From positions 1 to 64,000 of the forward strand of contig NZ_CANLEA010000008.1 in the NCBI RefSeq assembly GCF_947489565.1: a DNA stretch of 64,000 bases. The letters run 5' to 3'. Shown piece by piece: positions 24,691 to 32,160 of the stretch. A program made the translations under genes and the position numbers. Origin of the DNA: an uncultured Kordia sp. (GTDB taxonomy: Bacteria > Bacteroidota > Bacteroidia > Flavobacteriales > Flavobacteriaceae). The notes under the pieces are model-generated. The model saw only the letters and a list, made by a program, of their open reading frames with translations, did no database searches and had not been told where the DNA came from. Position 1 is the first letter of the stretch, and every line of letters starts with the position of its first letter.

Positions 24691-24769
24691 CATTTGGTGA
24701 AATTTTTCTGCACAAAACTTCTTTATGTAGAAAATAGTTTGTAATATTATACTGTCAGTTCTATAACGT

Positions 24770-24836
24770 GTGTCATAAAAGCGACACAAATATAGCAATT
24801 TACTAATTATAAAAACGATAAGTATAAAAATGATAC
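24770..24836. promoter_or_regulatory. Operator-like dyads in a divergent promoter region
   Basis: GTGTC-N8-GACAC lies at 24770-24787, and GTAT-N7-ATAC at 24822-24836, which overlaps the ATG of the 85-aa gene. A related half-site ATAAAAACGATA lies at 24809-24820. The core ATAAAAnnGA is common to all three. Binding by the HTH paralogs is an inference. Confidence 0.45.
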
Positions 24837-25087
24837 GAAAAGAGCAGCGTAAAAAACTCAAAGAAACATTGGGATATCATTATACAGATGGTGTGCTGAA
24901 AATATTAAAAGAAAAAAAGATCATGAGTAGAAAAGGAAGGCCTTATGGCTCATCTATGATTCGAAATGTATTCAATGGTTTAAATGAAAATGAAGATATT
25001 GAAAATGCTATTATAGAACTATTTGTTCGTACGCAAGAAGATATCAAAGAAACGGAGGAAACTAGAAATCGAATATTAGGAATATAG
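24830..25087 (+). CDS. Small basic protein, unknown function
   Basis: 85 aa. It begins IRKEQRKKLKETLGYHYTDGVLKILKEKKI and continues MSRKGRPYGSSMIRNVFNGLNENEDIENAIIELF, then ends in a charged helix. The segment from 'LKILKEKKIMSRKG' to 'SMIRNVFNGL' looks like a helix-turn-helix, as in small phage-type regulators, but I cannot name a family. It is divergent from the HTH paralog 2. A dyad overlaps its start codon, so repression by that regulator would be natural. Confidence 0.55.
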   Translation: MIRKEQRKKLKETLGYHYTDGVLKILKEKKIMSRKGRPYGSSMIRNVFNGLNENEDIENAIIELFVRTQEDIKETEETRNRILGI

Positions 25088-25181
25088 TAAGTTGTTTTTG
25101 TCATATTTTACATCTAAAAAACATTCGTAAAAAAACAATCAGTTAAAAATACAGTACATTTACAAGGAGATAAAATCAGGA

Positions 25182-25826
25182 ATGGTTTTTGTAAATCGCT
25201 TGTATATGGATATATTTTTAGCAGTATTGATCGGAGGAATTGTATCGTACTTTGTGTATGATTATATAGGAAAAAGACAATCAGAAAAGCGTATTACGCA
25301 ACAGGCACATTTATTACTCGATAAAATAAAAAGTGTTTGCAACCTTACAACTGTAGAAGGTGATTTTAGTGAGATTTATCATTACGAAGATAAATCAGAA
25401 CATTTTTTACGGATGATTTCCAGTAAAAAACGCGCACTTATTGTCATTAAAGCCAAAGCATGTGTTGGATATGACTTAAAGAAGCTGCGTTTAGAAGCAG
25501 ATAAAAATGAAAAAACAGTACGAATTGTCTATGTTCCGCAACCAGAAATTTTAACGATCGAAACCGATTTTACGTATTACGACATCAAAGATGGTTTGTT
25601 CAATAAATTTAGTGCAGATGATTTGACGAAACTTAACCAAGAAGCAAAGCAGCACATCATTGATAAAGTTCCTGAAAGTGGTTTGTTGATTACCGCAAAA
25701 CAGGAAGCTTTAAACGCTATTTTAGTCATTCAAAAAATTGTCGAAACCATTGGTTGGAAATTGGATTATTCAGAAATTACACTTCCAGAAGATGAGGTAA
25801 ATCAACTGGAAATGACAGATTCGTAA
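25182..25826 (+). CDS. DUF4230 domain protein, membrane-anchored
   Basis: 214 aa. An ATG at 25206 would shorten it by eight residues. An N-terminal membrane helix (FLAVLIGGIVSYFVYDYIG) is followed by the DUF4230 domain. This includes CNLTTVEGDFSEIYHYEDK, ALIVIKAKACVGYDLKKL and a C-terminal QEALNAILVIQKIVETIGW. The domain fold is beta-rich and its function is unknown. Family members are widespread in Bacteroidota and often lie alone, as here. An AAGGAG-like stretch about 12 bp upstream of 25182 is compatible with that start. Confidence 0.75.
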   Translation: MVFVNRLYMDIFLAVLIGGIVSYFVYDYIGKRQSEKRITQQAHLLLDKIKSVCNLTTVEGDFSEIYHYEDKSEHFLRMISSKKRALIVIKAKACVGYDLKKLRLEADKNEKTVRIVYVPQPEILTIETDFTYYDIKDGLFNKFSADDLTKLNQEAKQHIIDKVPESGLLITAKQEALNAILVIQKIVETIGWKLDYSEITLPEDEVNQLEMTDS

Positions 25827-25978
25827 ATGATTTTATAAATGTTTGAAATTCATGTTTTTGAATTGGGGAAAATGCTTCTCTAGTATTTTTGTAGACTACT
25901 TGTCTATGAATCCTGTATTTTGTCGAAATTTTATATTGATTTAAAGAAAATCTAACGTTTTCTTTCACATTCTTACCG

Positions 25979-25986
25979 TATATTTG
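25979..25986 (+). promoter_or_regulatory. -7-like promoter box before a small ORF
   Basis: TATATTTG matches the Bacteroidota -7 consensus TAnnTTTG and lies 23 bp upstream of the ATG at 26010. No convincing -33 TTTG is found at the proper distance (TTTC is closest). Confidence 0.45.
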
Positions 25987-26009
25987 TCCCAACCTAAAAT
26001 AACAGTAAG

Positions 26010-26147
26010 ATGTCACTAATTGATAAAGTAGTTTATTACTTAAATGATGTTCTTGTAAGCTTAGATATTGCGCCCATTCAAAAAACGTTGCCTAAGCAAA
26101 AAAACAACACAAAAGGTTTGCATGATCATACAGATATCAACGCATAA
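26010..26147 (+). CDS. Small protein, 45 aa, unknown function
   Basis: ATG at 26010 and stop TAA at 26145-26147. The product begins SLIDKVVYYLNDVLVSLDIAP and ends HDHTDINA. The first half forms an amphipathic helix, and the tail is polar. It was chosen because a -7-like box (25979-25986) precedes it and the other strand shows only a shadow frame. It has no recognisable family. It could be a false positive. Confidence 0.4.
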   Translation: MSLIDKVVYYLNDVLVSLDIAPIQKTLPKQKNNTKGLHDHTDINA

Positions 26148-26214
26148 TCTTTTAATCATTTCTACAGCATAATCTATTGCCAAGATTTTTATATCTTGTT
26201 TGCAAATAGAGTTT

Positions 26215-26586
26215 ATGAATATTGAGTTACTTCGCGAATTTTGCATTAAAAAACCAGCAGTTACAGAAGAATTTCCTTTTGATCAAGATACATTGGTCTT
26301 TAAAGTATTGGGGAAAATGTTTGCACTCACGTCTTTAAAGAAATGGGAGGAAGGTATTCCTTCAGTAAATCTGAAATGTGACCCAGAAAAAGCAGAAGAG
26401 TTACGTTGCGAATACGATAGCATTACACCAGGATTTCACATGAGTAAAAAACATTGGAATACGGTTGAGTTGTATCATGGAGAATTGCCAAATACATTTA
26501 TAAAAGAATTGGTCGATGAATCTTATGATTTGGTGGTGAAAGGAATGACAAAAAAGCAAAAAGCTGAATTGGCAAAATACCAATAA
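26215..26586 (+). CDS. MmcQ/YjbR-family protein
   Basis: 123 aa from ATG at 26215; the in-frame TTG at 26200 is not needed. Family features are the start IELLREFCIKKPAVTEEFPFDQDTLVFKV, then GKMFALTSLKKWEE, and the middle INLKCDP-type strand (SVNLKCDPEKAEELR). The C-terminal part is PGFHMSKKHWNTV, followed by LIDESYDLVVKG-type helix (ELVDESYDLVVKGM). The fold is a CyaY-like double-wing that may bind nucleic acid, but no biochemical role is settled. It is a single gene. Confidence 0.88.
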   Translation: MNIELLREFCIKKPAVTEEFPFDQDTLVFKVLGKMFALTSLKKWEEGIPSVNLKCDPEKAEELRCEYDSITPGFHMSKKHWNTVELYHGELPNTFIKELVDESYDLVVKGMTKKQKAELAKYQ

Positions 26587-26865
26587 TACAATGTAGATCG
26601 TTGGAAGTTCGATTCAAAAAGCTACTGGAAAAGTATTTTATAAGTCAAAAAAGAGTTTCAAACTAATAGATATGCATGCTCATTATAGGAAAATAGCGGA
26701 TGTATCGATAAACGGAAACTGAAAAATGCAGGAAATGGAAAACCATTAATCTATGAAAAAAGACCATTAACCTACTTATAAAACCCTTTAATCGAAAGAA
26801 CTAAGCTATCTCGCATATAAAGGGGAAATTTACGTTTTAATTGCTGAAAACTATAAATTAAACAA

Positions 26866-27279
26866 ATGTTAGAGAATCTTTCATTTTTATTCATCGAAGA
26901 TGACGAGATCGAAGTATTGAAGTTTAAAAAATCTTTAAAGAAACTAGGATTTACTCATCGAATACTCGAAGCTAAGAACGGAGAGGAAGCACTTGATATC
27001 TTGAGAAAGAAACAAGAGCTCCCTAATGTCATTCTTTTGGATTTAAATATGCCTAAGATGAACGGACTTGAATTTTTGAAAGAACTTAAAGAAGATTCGC
27101 ATTTACGCTACATTCCAGCAATTATAGTGACCACTTCTAACAATCACCAAGATATGTTAGAAAGCTACAAACTAGGAATAGCAGGTTACATTATCAAGCC
27201 ATTACGTTACGAAGATTACATCAAAAAAATACAACGAGTAGTTGATTATTGGATGGTAAATGAAGTCATAGAATTCTAA
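26866..27279 (+). CDS. Single-domain response regulator (CheY-like receiver)
   Basis: 137 aa with only a receiver domain. The acidic pocket is EDDE at the N-terminus, the phospho-acceptor is D59 (ILLDLNMPKMNG), the switch Thr is in VTTSNN, and the conserved Lys is in IIKPL. With no output domain it should shuttle phosphate or bind a partner, as in a phosphorelay. A hybrid-like histidine kinase without its own receiver starts 137 bp downstream, followed by Hpt and LytTR genes. This receiver may sit between the kinase and the Hpt protein. Confidence 0.88.
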   Translation: MLENLSFLFIEDDEIEVLKFKKSLKKLGFTHRILEAKNGEEALDILRKKQELPNVILLDLNMPKMNGLEFLKELKEDSHLRYIPAIIVTTSNNHQDMLESYKLGIAGYIIKPLRYEDYIKKIQRVVDYWMVNEVIEF

Positions 27280-27416
27280 AAACATCCTAATTTTTTCTTT
27301 CCACACAAAGCTTCAAGAGTGCAGTTCGTCGGTTAATTATGTTTATTGACCGAAAATTATTTGGAATTTACTATCTTCAAACGCGAAAATCCCTTGAAAC
27401 TAGATTTGCGTTCTAA

Positions 27417-29480
27417 ATGAAAGAAAAGATTCAAGCCCTAGAACTAGCCCTGCAGAACGAAAAAAGAGCCCGTGAAAAAGCGGAAGAATTGCTCTTGAGG
27501 CGTACTAGCGAATTGCTAGAAATACGTGAAGCACTGTCTTCGAAAACACATGAGTACAATGTGTTCTTCGAAAATATACTCGACTCCTTTATTGTCATGG
27601 ATACCATGGGAAATGTGATCAAGATGAATGATGCTGCGGTCAAATTACTTGGGTATGATATTAAAGAAGAAGCCATCAATGTTGTCAATTTAATTTACAG
27701 CAAAGATTTTGAGTATGCAATGAATTCCTTTGCAACACTTATTGAAGAAGGTTCTTTTTCAAATTACGAAGCAAGGATTTTTACAAAAAATAGAGAAATA
27801 AAGTGGGTTCAAATTAATGCGAGCTTAATTTATAATGAAGAAGGAGAAATTATAGCAGCACAAGGAATTGTAAGAGATATTACGGAGTCCAAAGAAACTG
27901 CAGTAGATTTTGAGGAACAGCAAGAACAATTGGCTGCAATTGTTGACAATTCTACCTTAGGAATTGTATTGGCACAAGATCGAAAAATCATCAAAACCAA
28001 CAACGCTTTTCAAAAACTCATACAATATAGTGAACAAGAACTTTTAGGAACACCTGTAGAAGCACTTTCTTATGAAGATGCTCATGAAGAATCGAGAAGT
28101 CTCTACAACCGAATGGTTTCTAAAGAAATTGATCATTACAGTCTCACAGAAAAATACAAGCGAAAAGATGGCACTTCATTTTTATCTAAAACAAGTGTAA
28201 CTGGAGTTCGTGATAGTGAAGGAAAAATAAAATATCAACTCGCATTTGTAGAAGATGTTTCTGTAAAACACAAAAGACGTTTAATGCTCAATACATTAAA
28301 CAGTTTAACACGCTCTTTTATTGGAAAACTAAATATTCATGATATTGCTTGGGAAATTGCCAATGTAACTGCGCGCGATTTGGAGTTTGAAGATTGCGTG
28401 GTGTATTTAGTCAACAAAGAAGAAAATATATTAGAGCAAATTGCAGGTTACGGAGCCAAAGTTGACGAGAATAAAGAAATCATTGATAAACTATACATTC
28501 CGTTTGGAAAAGGAATTGTTGGGAATGTTGCGCAAACCGGAAAAGCAGCATTGGTACATGACACATCAAAAGATGAACGCTATGTCGTAGATGATATGCG
28601 TCGCTATTCGGAGATTTCGGTGCCAATTACAATCAAAGGAGAAGTAGTTGGAGTGATTGATTCTGAACATTCTTCTAAAAATTTCTTCACAAAAGAACAT
28701 TTGCGTTTATTAAAAAATGTGGCGAATCTAGTTTCGATACAGTTGACAAATGCTGTCAATTTAGAACGAAGAATTGCTGCAGAAAGTGAAAACAAAGAAT
28801 TACTCGAAAACTTAAAGCGCAGTAACAAAGAATTGCGTGATTTTGCACATATAGTTTCACACGATTTAAAATCGCCTTTGCGAAGTATCAATGCTTTAAT
28901 TTCTTGGTTTCAGGAAGATTACGAACATGTGTTGGATGAAGAAGCCAATGATACTTTTGATAAATTGAACAACAAACTGGAGCAAATGGATGCGCTCATT
29001 GATGGAATTTTACGCTATTCGAGTGTGAATGACAAAAATATTCTTACGGTGCAAGAAGTAAGCATAAAAGAAATATTGGAGGAAATTAGAACCATCTTGT
29101 ACATTCCAGAGCACATTGAATTCATTTTTCCAGAAGATTTGCCTGTAATTGCTGCTGATAAAACTAGAATCAAACAATTATTTCAAAACCTAATCAGCAA
29201 TGCAATCGTCCATATTGATAAAGAAAAAGGCCGCGTTGAAGTGCAATATACTGAGCTAAAAAATTATTGGAAATTTTCTGTATCTGATAATGGTATTGGA
29301 ATCGCCGAAGCTTATCACGATAAAATCTTTAAAATCTTTCAGACACTTGACAATAAAGGAAAGTCTACAGGAATAGGTTTATCGATTGTGAAAAAAATTA
29401 TAGAGCTTTATAAAGGTACCATTTCACTAGAATCTGAAGAAGGAAAAGGCACTACATTCTTTTTTAAATTAAAAAAATAA
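27417..29480 (+). CDS. PAS-PAS-GAF sensor histidine kinase
   Basis: 687 aa, soluble, with no membrane helix. In order it has an N-terminal coiled coil (1-40), PAS domain 1 (about 45-155), PAS domain 2 (160-285) and a GAF domain (about 300-450). HisKA follows with the phospho-acceptor H482 in SHDLKSPLRS, then HATPase_c at about 560-687. The ATP-site boxes are N (FQNLISNAI), G1 (VSDNGIGIAEAYHDKIFKIF) and G2 (STGIGLSIVKKI). The PAS and GAF domains suggest sensing of a cytosolic small molecule, redox or light. The Hpt gene begins 1 bp downstream, so the pair is co-translated. There is no receiver in the kinase itself. Confidence 0.92.
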   Translation: MKEKIQALELALQNEKRAREKAEELLLRRTSELLEIREALSSKTHEYNVFFENILDSFIVMDTMGNVIKMNDAAVKLLGYDIKEEAINVVNLIYSKDFEYAMNSFATLIEEGSFSNYEARIFTKNREIKWVQINASLIYNEEGEIIAAQGIVRDITESKETAVDFEEQQEQLAAIVDNSTLGIVLAQDRKIIKTNNAFQKLIQYSEQELLGTPVEALSYEDAHEESRSLYNRMVSKEIDHYSLTEKYKRKDGTSFLSKTSVTGVRDSEGKIKYQLAFVEDVSVKHKRRLMLNTLNSLTRSFIGKLNIHDIAWEIANVTARDLEFEDCVVYLVNKEENILEQIAGYGAKVDENKEIIDKLYIPFGKGIVGNVAQTGKAALVHDTSKDERYVVDDMRRYSEISVPITIKGEVVGVIDSEHSSKNFFTKEHLRLLKNVANLVSIQLTNAVNLERRIAAESENKELLENLKRSNKELRDFAHIVSHDLKSPLRSINALISWFQEDYEHVLDEEANDTFDKLNNKLEQMDALIDGILRYSSVNDKNILTVQEVSIKEILEEIRTILYIPEHIEFIFPEDLPVIAADKTRIKQLFQNLISNAIVHIDKEKGRVEVQYTELKNYWKFSVSDNGIGIAEAYHDKIFKIFQTLDNKGKSTGIGLSIVKKIIELYKGTISLESEEGKGTTFFFKLKK

Positions 29481-29481
29481 T

Positions 29482-29805
29482 ATGCAACTAGATAGTCCCA
29501 ACTTATCCTATATAAAAGAGCTTGCAGACGGTGATACCGAATTTGAAGCCAGCTTAATTACCATCTTAAAAAAGGAGCTTCCTAAGGAAAAAGAAGCCTT
29601 TATAGAGAGTGTTCGCTTGAAAAACTATCAAAATTCAGCGGAACATGTGCATAAAATTAAACATAAAATTAGTATTTTGGGACTTGAAAAAAGCTATGAC
29701 TTTGCCATTGCCTTTGAAGAAGAACTGAAAAATGATGATCCCAAACAATATGAAACATTTCTCAGTATTTTGCAAAACATGGAAGAATTTTTAAAGACGA
29801 TATAA
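29482..29805 (+). CDS. Histidine phosphotransfer (Hpt) protein
   Basis: 107 aa helical protein. The Hpt motif is visible as EHVHKIKHKISILGLEKSYDFA, with H57 the likely phospho-acceptor by position and K/H spacing. It starts 1 bp after the kinase stop and ends 12 bp before the LytTR regulator. In a phosphorelay it should take phosphate from a receiver (perhaps the CheY-like protein at 26866) and give it to the LytTR regulator. Confidence 0.88.
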   Translation: MQLDSPNLSYIKELADGDTEFEASLITILKKELPKEKEAFIESVRLKNYQNSAEHVHKIKHKISILGLEKSYDFAIAFEEELKNDDPKQYETFLSILQNMEEFLKTI

Positions 29806-29817
29806 GCCTACCTACTT

Positions 29818-30537
29818 ATGAAGTGTATTATTGTAGATGATGAAGCTGCTGCAAGAGCTATAACCAAACAATTGTGTAAGAAAATAGAAGAACTTACCAT
29901 TGCAGAAGAATTTGATAACGCTATTGATGCTATTAAATATTTAAATGGCAATACGGTCGATTTAATTTTTCTAGACATTCATATGCCTACTTTTTCAGGG
30001 TTCGATTTTATTCAGACTTTGAAAAATCCGCCACTTGTAATTCTAACAACTTCCGATAAAAACTTTGCACTAGATGCTTTTGAATACGACTGCGTAGTCG
30101 ATTATTTAGTGAAGCCTATAACGCCAGAACGTTTTGCAAAAGCAGTTGCGCGTATCAAAGAACGCGGTGTTGTTACCAAAACAGAAGAACCAGTTCCAAC
30201 AAGTTTAGAAGAAGCTTCTACCGTTGGAAATGATTTATATGTAAATATTGATCGTCGTTTGGTGAAAATTAATGTGCCTGATATTTGCGTTATTGAAGCC
30301 AAAGGTGACTATATTAAAATAAAGGCGGAAGACAAGAACTACGTGGTACATTCGACACTTAAAAAGATAGAAGAAAAACTTCCAAACCATTTATTTTTAA
30401 AAGTACACCGATCGTATATCATCAATACCACTAAAATAGTTGATATTGAGGATAATAGTGTATTGATAAAACAAGATGTAATCCCTGTAAGTAGAGCCAA
30501 CCGAAAAGAGTTGATGCAACGCTTAAACTTATTATAA
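29818..30537 (+). CDS. LytTR-family response regulator
   Basis: 239 aa. The receiver domain occupies residues 1-115: acidic pair DDE, phospho-acceptor D53 (FLDIHMPTFSG), switch TTSD and Lys in LVKPI. The C-terminal LytTR domain is at about 140-239 (YVNIDRRLVKINVPDICVIEAKGDY, then LFLKVHRSYIINTTKI and VSRANRKELM). LytTR domains bind direct-repeat DNA sites through a beta fold. As the last gene of the kinase-Hpt set it is the likely output. Its targets are unknown. Confidence 0.92.
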   Translation: MKCIIVDDEAAARAITKQLCKKIEELTIAEEFDNAIDAIKYLNGNTVDLIFLDIHMPTFSGFDFIQTLKNPPLVILTTSDKNFALDAFEYDCVVDYLVKPITPERFAKAVARIKERGVVTKTEEPVPTSLEEASTVGNDLYVNIDRRLVKINVPDICVIEAKGDYIKIKAEDKNYVVHSTLKKIEEKLPNHLFLKVHRSYIINTTKIVDIEDNSVLIKQDVIPVSRANRKELMQRLNLL

Positions 30538-30667
30538 GTTTAGAACATTCGTCGAAACTTTCGTATACATTCGTCTTAACTTTAGAACATTTTAGACTGT
30601 CTTCTTCAATTAATTCAAATAAATTTCTTACATTCTCAGCAACAACAACAACAACCTACTGAGATTC

Positions 30668-30892
30668 ATGAGATGGAAAGGAAATAAAAAATTCAAAGAA
30701 GTCATCACTGAAGATGGCTATCATTTGAAAGCCGAATTTATTCAAGAGCATAAATATTGGTGGATCGTCTATAAAAACGGCGAAGTCCTCTATCGTGCTG
30801 TCACCGAGAGTGAATTTGCAACAAGTTTACAAACTGCGCAAGCAAAAGCGCAACAACGCATGATTAAACATCTTAAAAGTATTACGAATTAA
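30668..30892 (+). CDS. Small protein, unknown function
   Basis: 74 aa. It starts RWKGNKKFKEVITEDGYHLKAEF and shows an alternating beta pattern (YWWIVYKNGEVLYRA), followed by a C-terminal helix (SLQTAQAKAQQRMIKHLKSI). This suggests a small alpha/beta fold. It has no signal peptide and no recognised family. It converges on the DUF4407 gene with stop codons adjacent. A real gene is likely because the reading frame is clean and the composition is normal. Confidence 0.55.
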   Translation: MRWKGNKKFKEVITEDGYHLKAEFIQEHKYWWIVYKNGEVLYRAVTESEFATSLQTAQAKAQQRMIKHLKSITN

Positions 30893-31993
30893 TTAAAATT
30901 GCTTTTTCTGTAAATTAAAAAAGGCATCGGCTTGTAGCTGCATTAATTCGCGCGCTTTTTTGCGTTTGTGAAGATATATTTCTTCCTCTTCGGCAAGATC
31001 CGAATATACTTTCTTGTTTAAAGAAATATCGGTTTGCAACAATGTTTTTCGTTGATCTACTTTCTGTTTTACCCACGTTTTTACTGCATCTTCTGTATCT
31101 TGAAGTTTAAAGTCATACTCACTTTTTGATGTAAATAATTTTGCGAAAATTGGAGCTGTTTCGATGGCTAAGAATAATAAAAAAATAAACAATGAAGGCA
31201 GCCAAGGCAATTCGTTTAGTGCGTTTACACGAGCCATTAAACCATCAAAACCATCTATAATAGGTTGTGTATTGGCTTCTTGCGCTTTTTGTTGTGTAAT
31301 TAAATTTTGAACAGCACTTTCTTTAACGGCTATTTTTTTAGTGTTTCCAGTGCGTAGCAGTTGTAGTTCTTGTAGGGCAGCATCGTGTTTATCGCGCTTC
31401 TCTTTGTATACAGGTCCTTTTCCAATTAATTGTGTTCCTTTTCTACCTTCAGCCTCCGAAATATAAGTTTCATACAAGTCGTTTACTTCTTTTTCTTTTG
31501 CAACAACTTCGGTTTTTAAATCGCTGATCTCTTGATTGATTTGCTGAATTTCAGGAGTATACTGTTGTGCAATTTGCGATTTGTTTGAAAGTGTTAATTC
31601 ATTTTTTTGCTCTAGTAAAACTTGATTGATTTCTTTTTCAAAGATTTTCAATTCCAAAGGTTTAGAAATCACAACAGCAATAATAATCGCCAAAATGATT
31701 CGTGGTGTTGCTTGTAGAAATTCAGCAAACCTGGACTCTTTTTTTCGGAGTGTAGACACGATAAATCGATCTAAGTTGAAGATTAACAATCCCCAAATAA
31801 TTCCAAAACCTACGGCTGCAAAAAGGTTGTCAAAAATGGTATACAAAGCATAAGCGCTTGCAATAAAGGCCATGAGCGCTGTAAAAAAAACGGTAGCGCC
31901 AATACCTGCATATTTGGTTTGTTCTCTGGCGCTACATTCGCGTATAAGATCGCGATCAACGCCCGAACAGACGAGAAAAAATTGTTGTAACAT
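30893..31993 (-). CDS. DUF4407 membrane protein with long coiled coil
   Basis: 366 aa. Two N-terminal membrane helix pairs (about residues 30-100, and IILAIIIAVVIS near 110) precede a long coiled-coil region at about 120-240 (IQQINQEISDLKTEVVAKEKEV style). A further membrane helix lies at about 265-285 (LPSLFIFLLFLAIETAPIF), followed by a second coiled coil. The signature FNLDRFIVSTLRK is typical of DUF4407. Function is unknown. The architecture suggests a structural or sensory membrane protein. A strong hairpin at 32052-32088 separates it from the M56 operon upstream. Confidence 0.85.
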   Translation of the reverse strand: MLQQFFLVCSGVDRDLIRECSAREQTKYAGIGATVFFTALMAFIASAYALYTIFDNLFAAVGFGIIWGLLIFNLDRFIVSTLRKKESRFAEFLQATPRIILAIIIAVVISKPLELKIFEKEINQVLLEQKNELTLSNKSQIAQQYTPEIQQINQEISDLKTEVVAKEKEVNDLYETYISEAEGRKGTQLIGKGPVYKEKRDKHDAALQELQLLRTGNTKKIAVKESAVQNLITQQKAQEANTQPIIDGFDGLMARVNALNELPWLPSLFIFLLFLAIETAPIFAKLFTSKSEYDFKLQDTEDAVKTWVKQKVDQRKTLLQTDISLNKKVYSDLAEEEEIYLHKRKKARELMQLQADAFFNLQKKQF

Positions 31994-32051
31994 AAAATGA
32001 TTTTTGATTGATGATGTCTATAAGAACGCAAAGTCTATAGAAATGTTACAA

Positions 32052-32088
32052 AAAAAGCAGCTTATTTTGAGTTTATAAGCTGCTTTTT
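32052..32088 (-). terminator. Terminator of the second BlaI-M56 operon
   Basis: AAAAAGCAGCTTAT (32052-32065) pairs perfectly with ATAAGCTGCTTTTT (32075-32088), a 14-bp stem with A and T runs at both ends, so it works in either direction. It lies 70 bp after the M56 gene stop and just before the DUF4407 gene. Confidence 0.85.
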
Positions 32089-32160
32089 CATATTTCATAA
32101 CATACATGCCACAATGTATTAGTATTGGCAGTAATGCATCTGAATTTTCTGTTAATAAGA

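Noticed and set aside
24694-24861. N-terminal extension of HTH paralog 2
   Set aside because: The added residues are not shared with paralog 1 and run into the divergent gene and its dyads.
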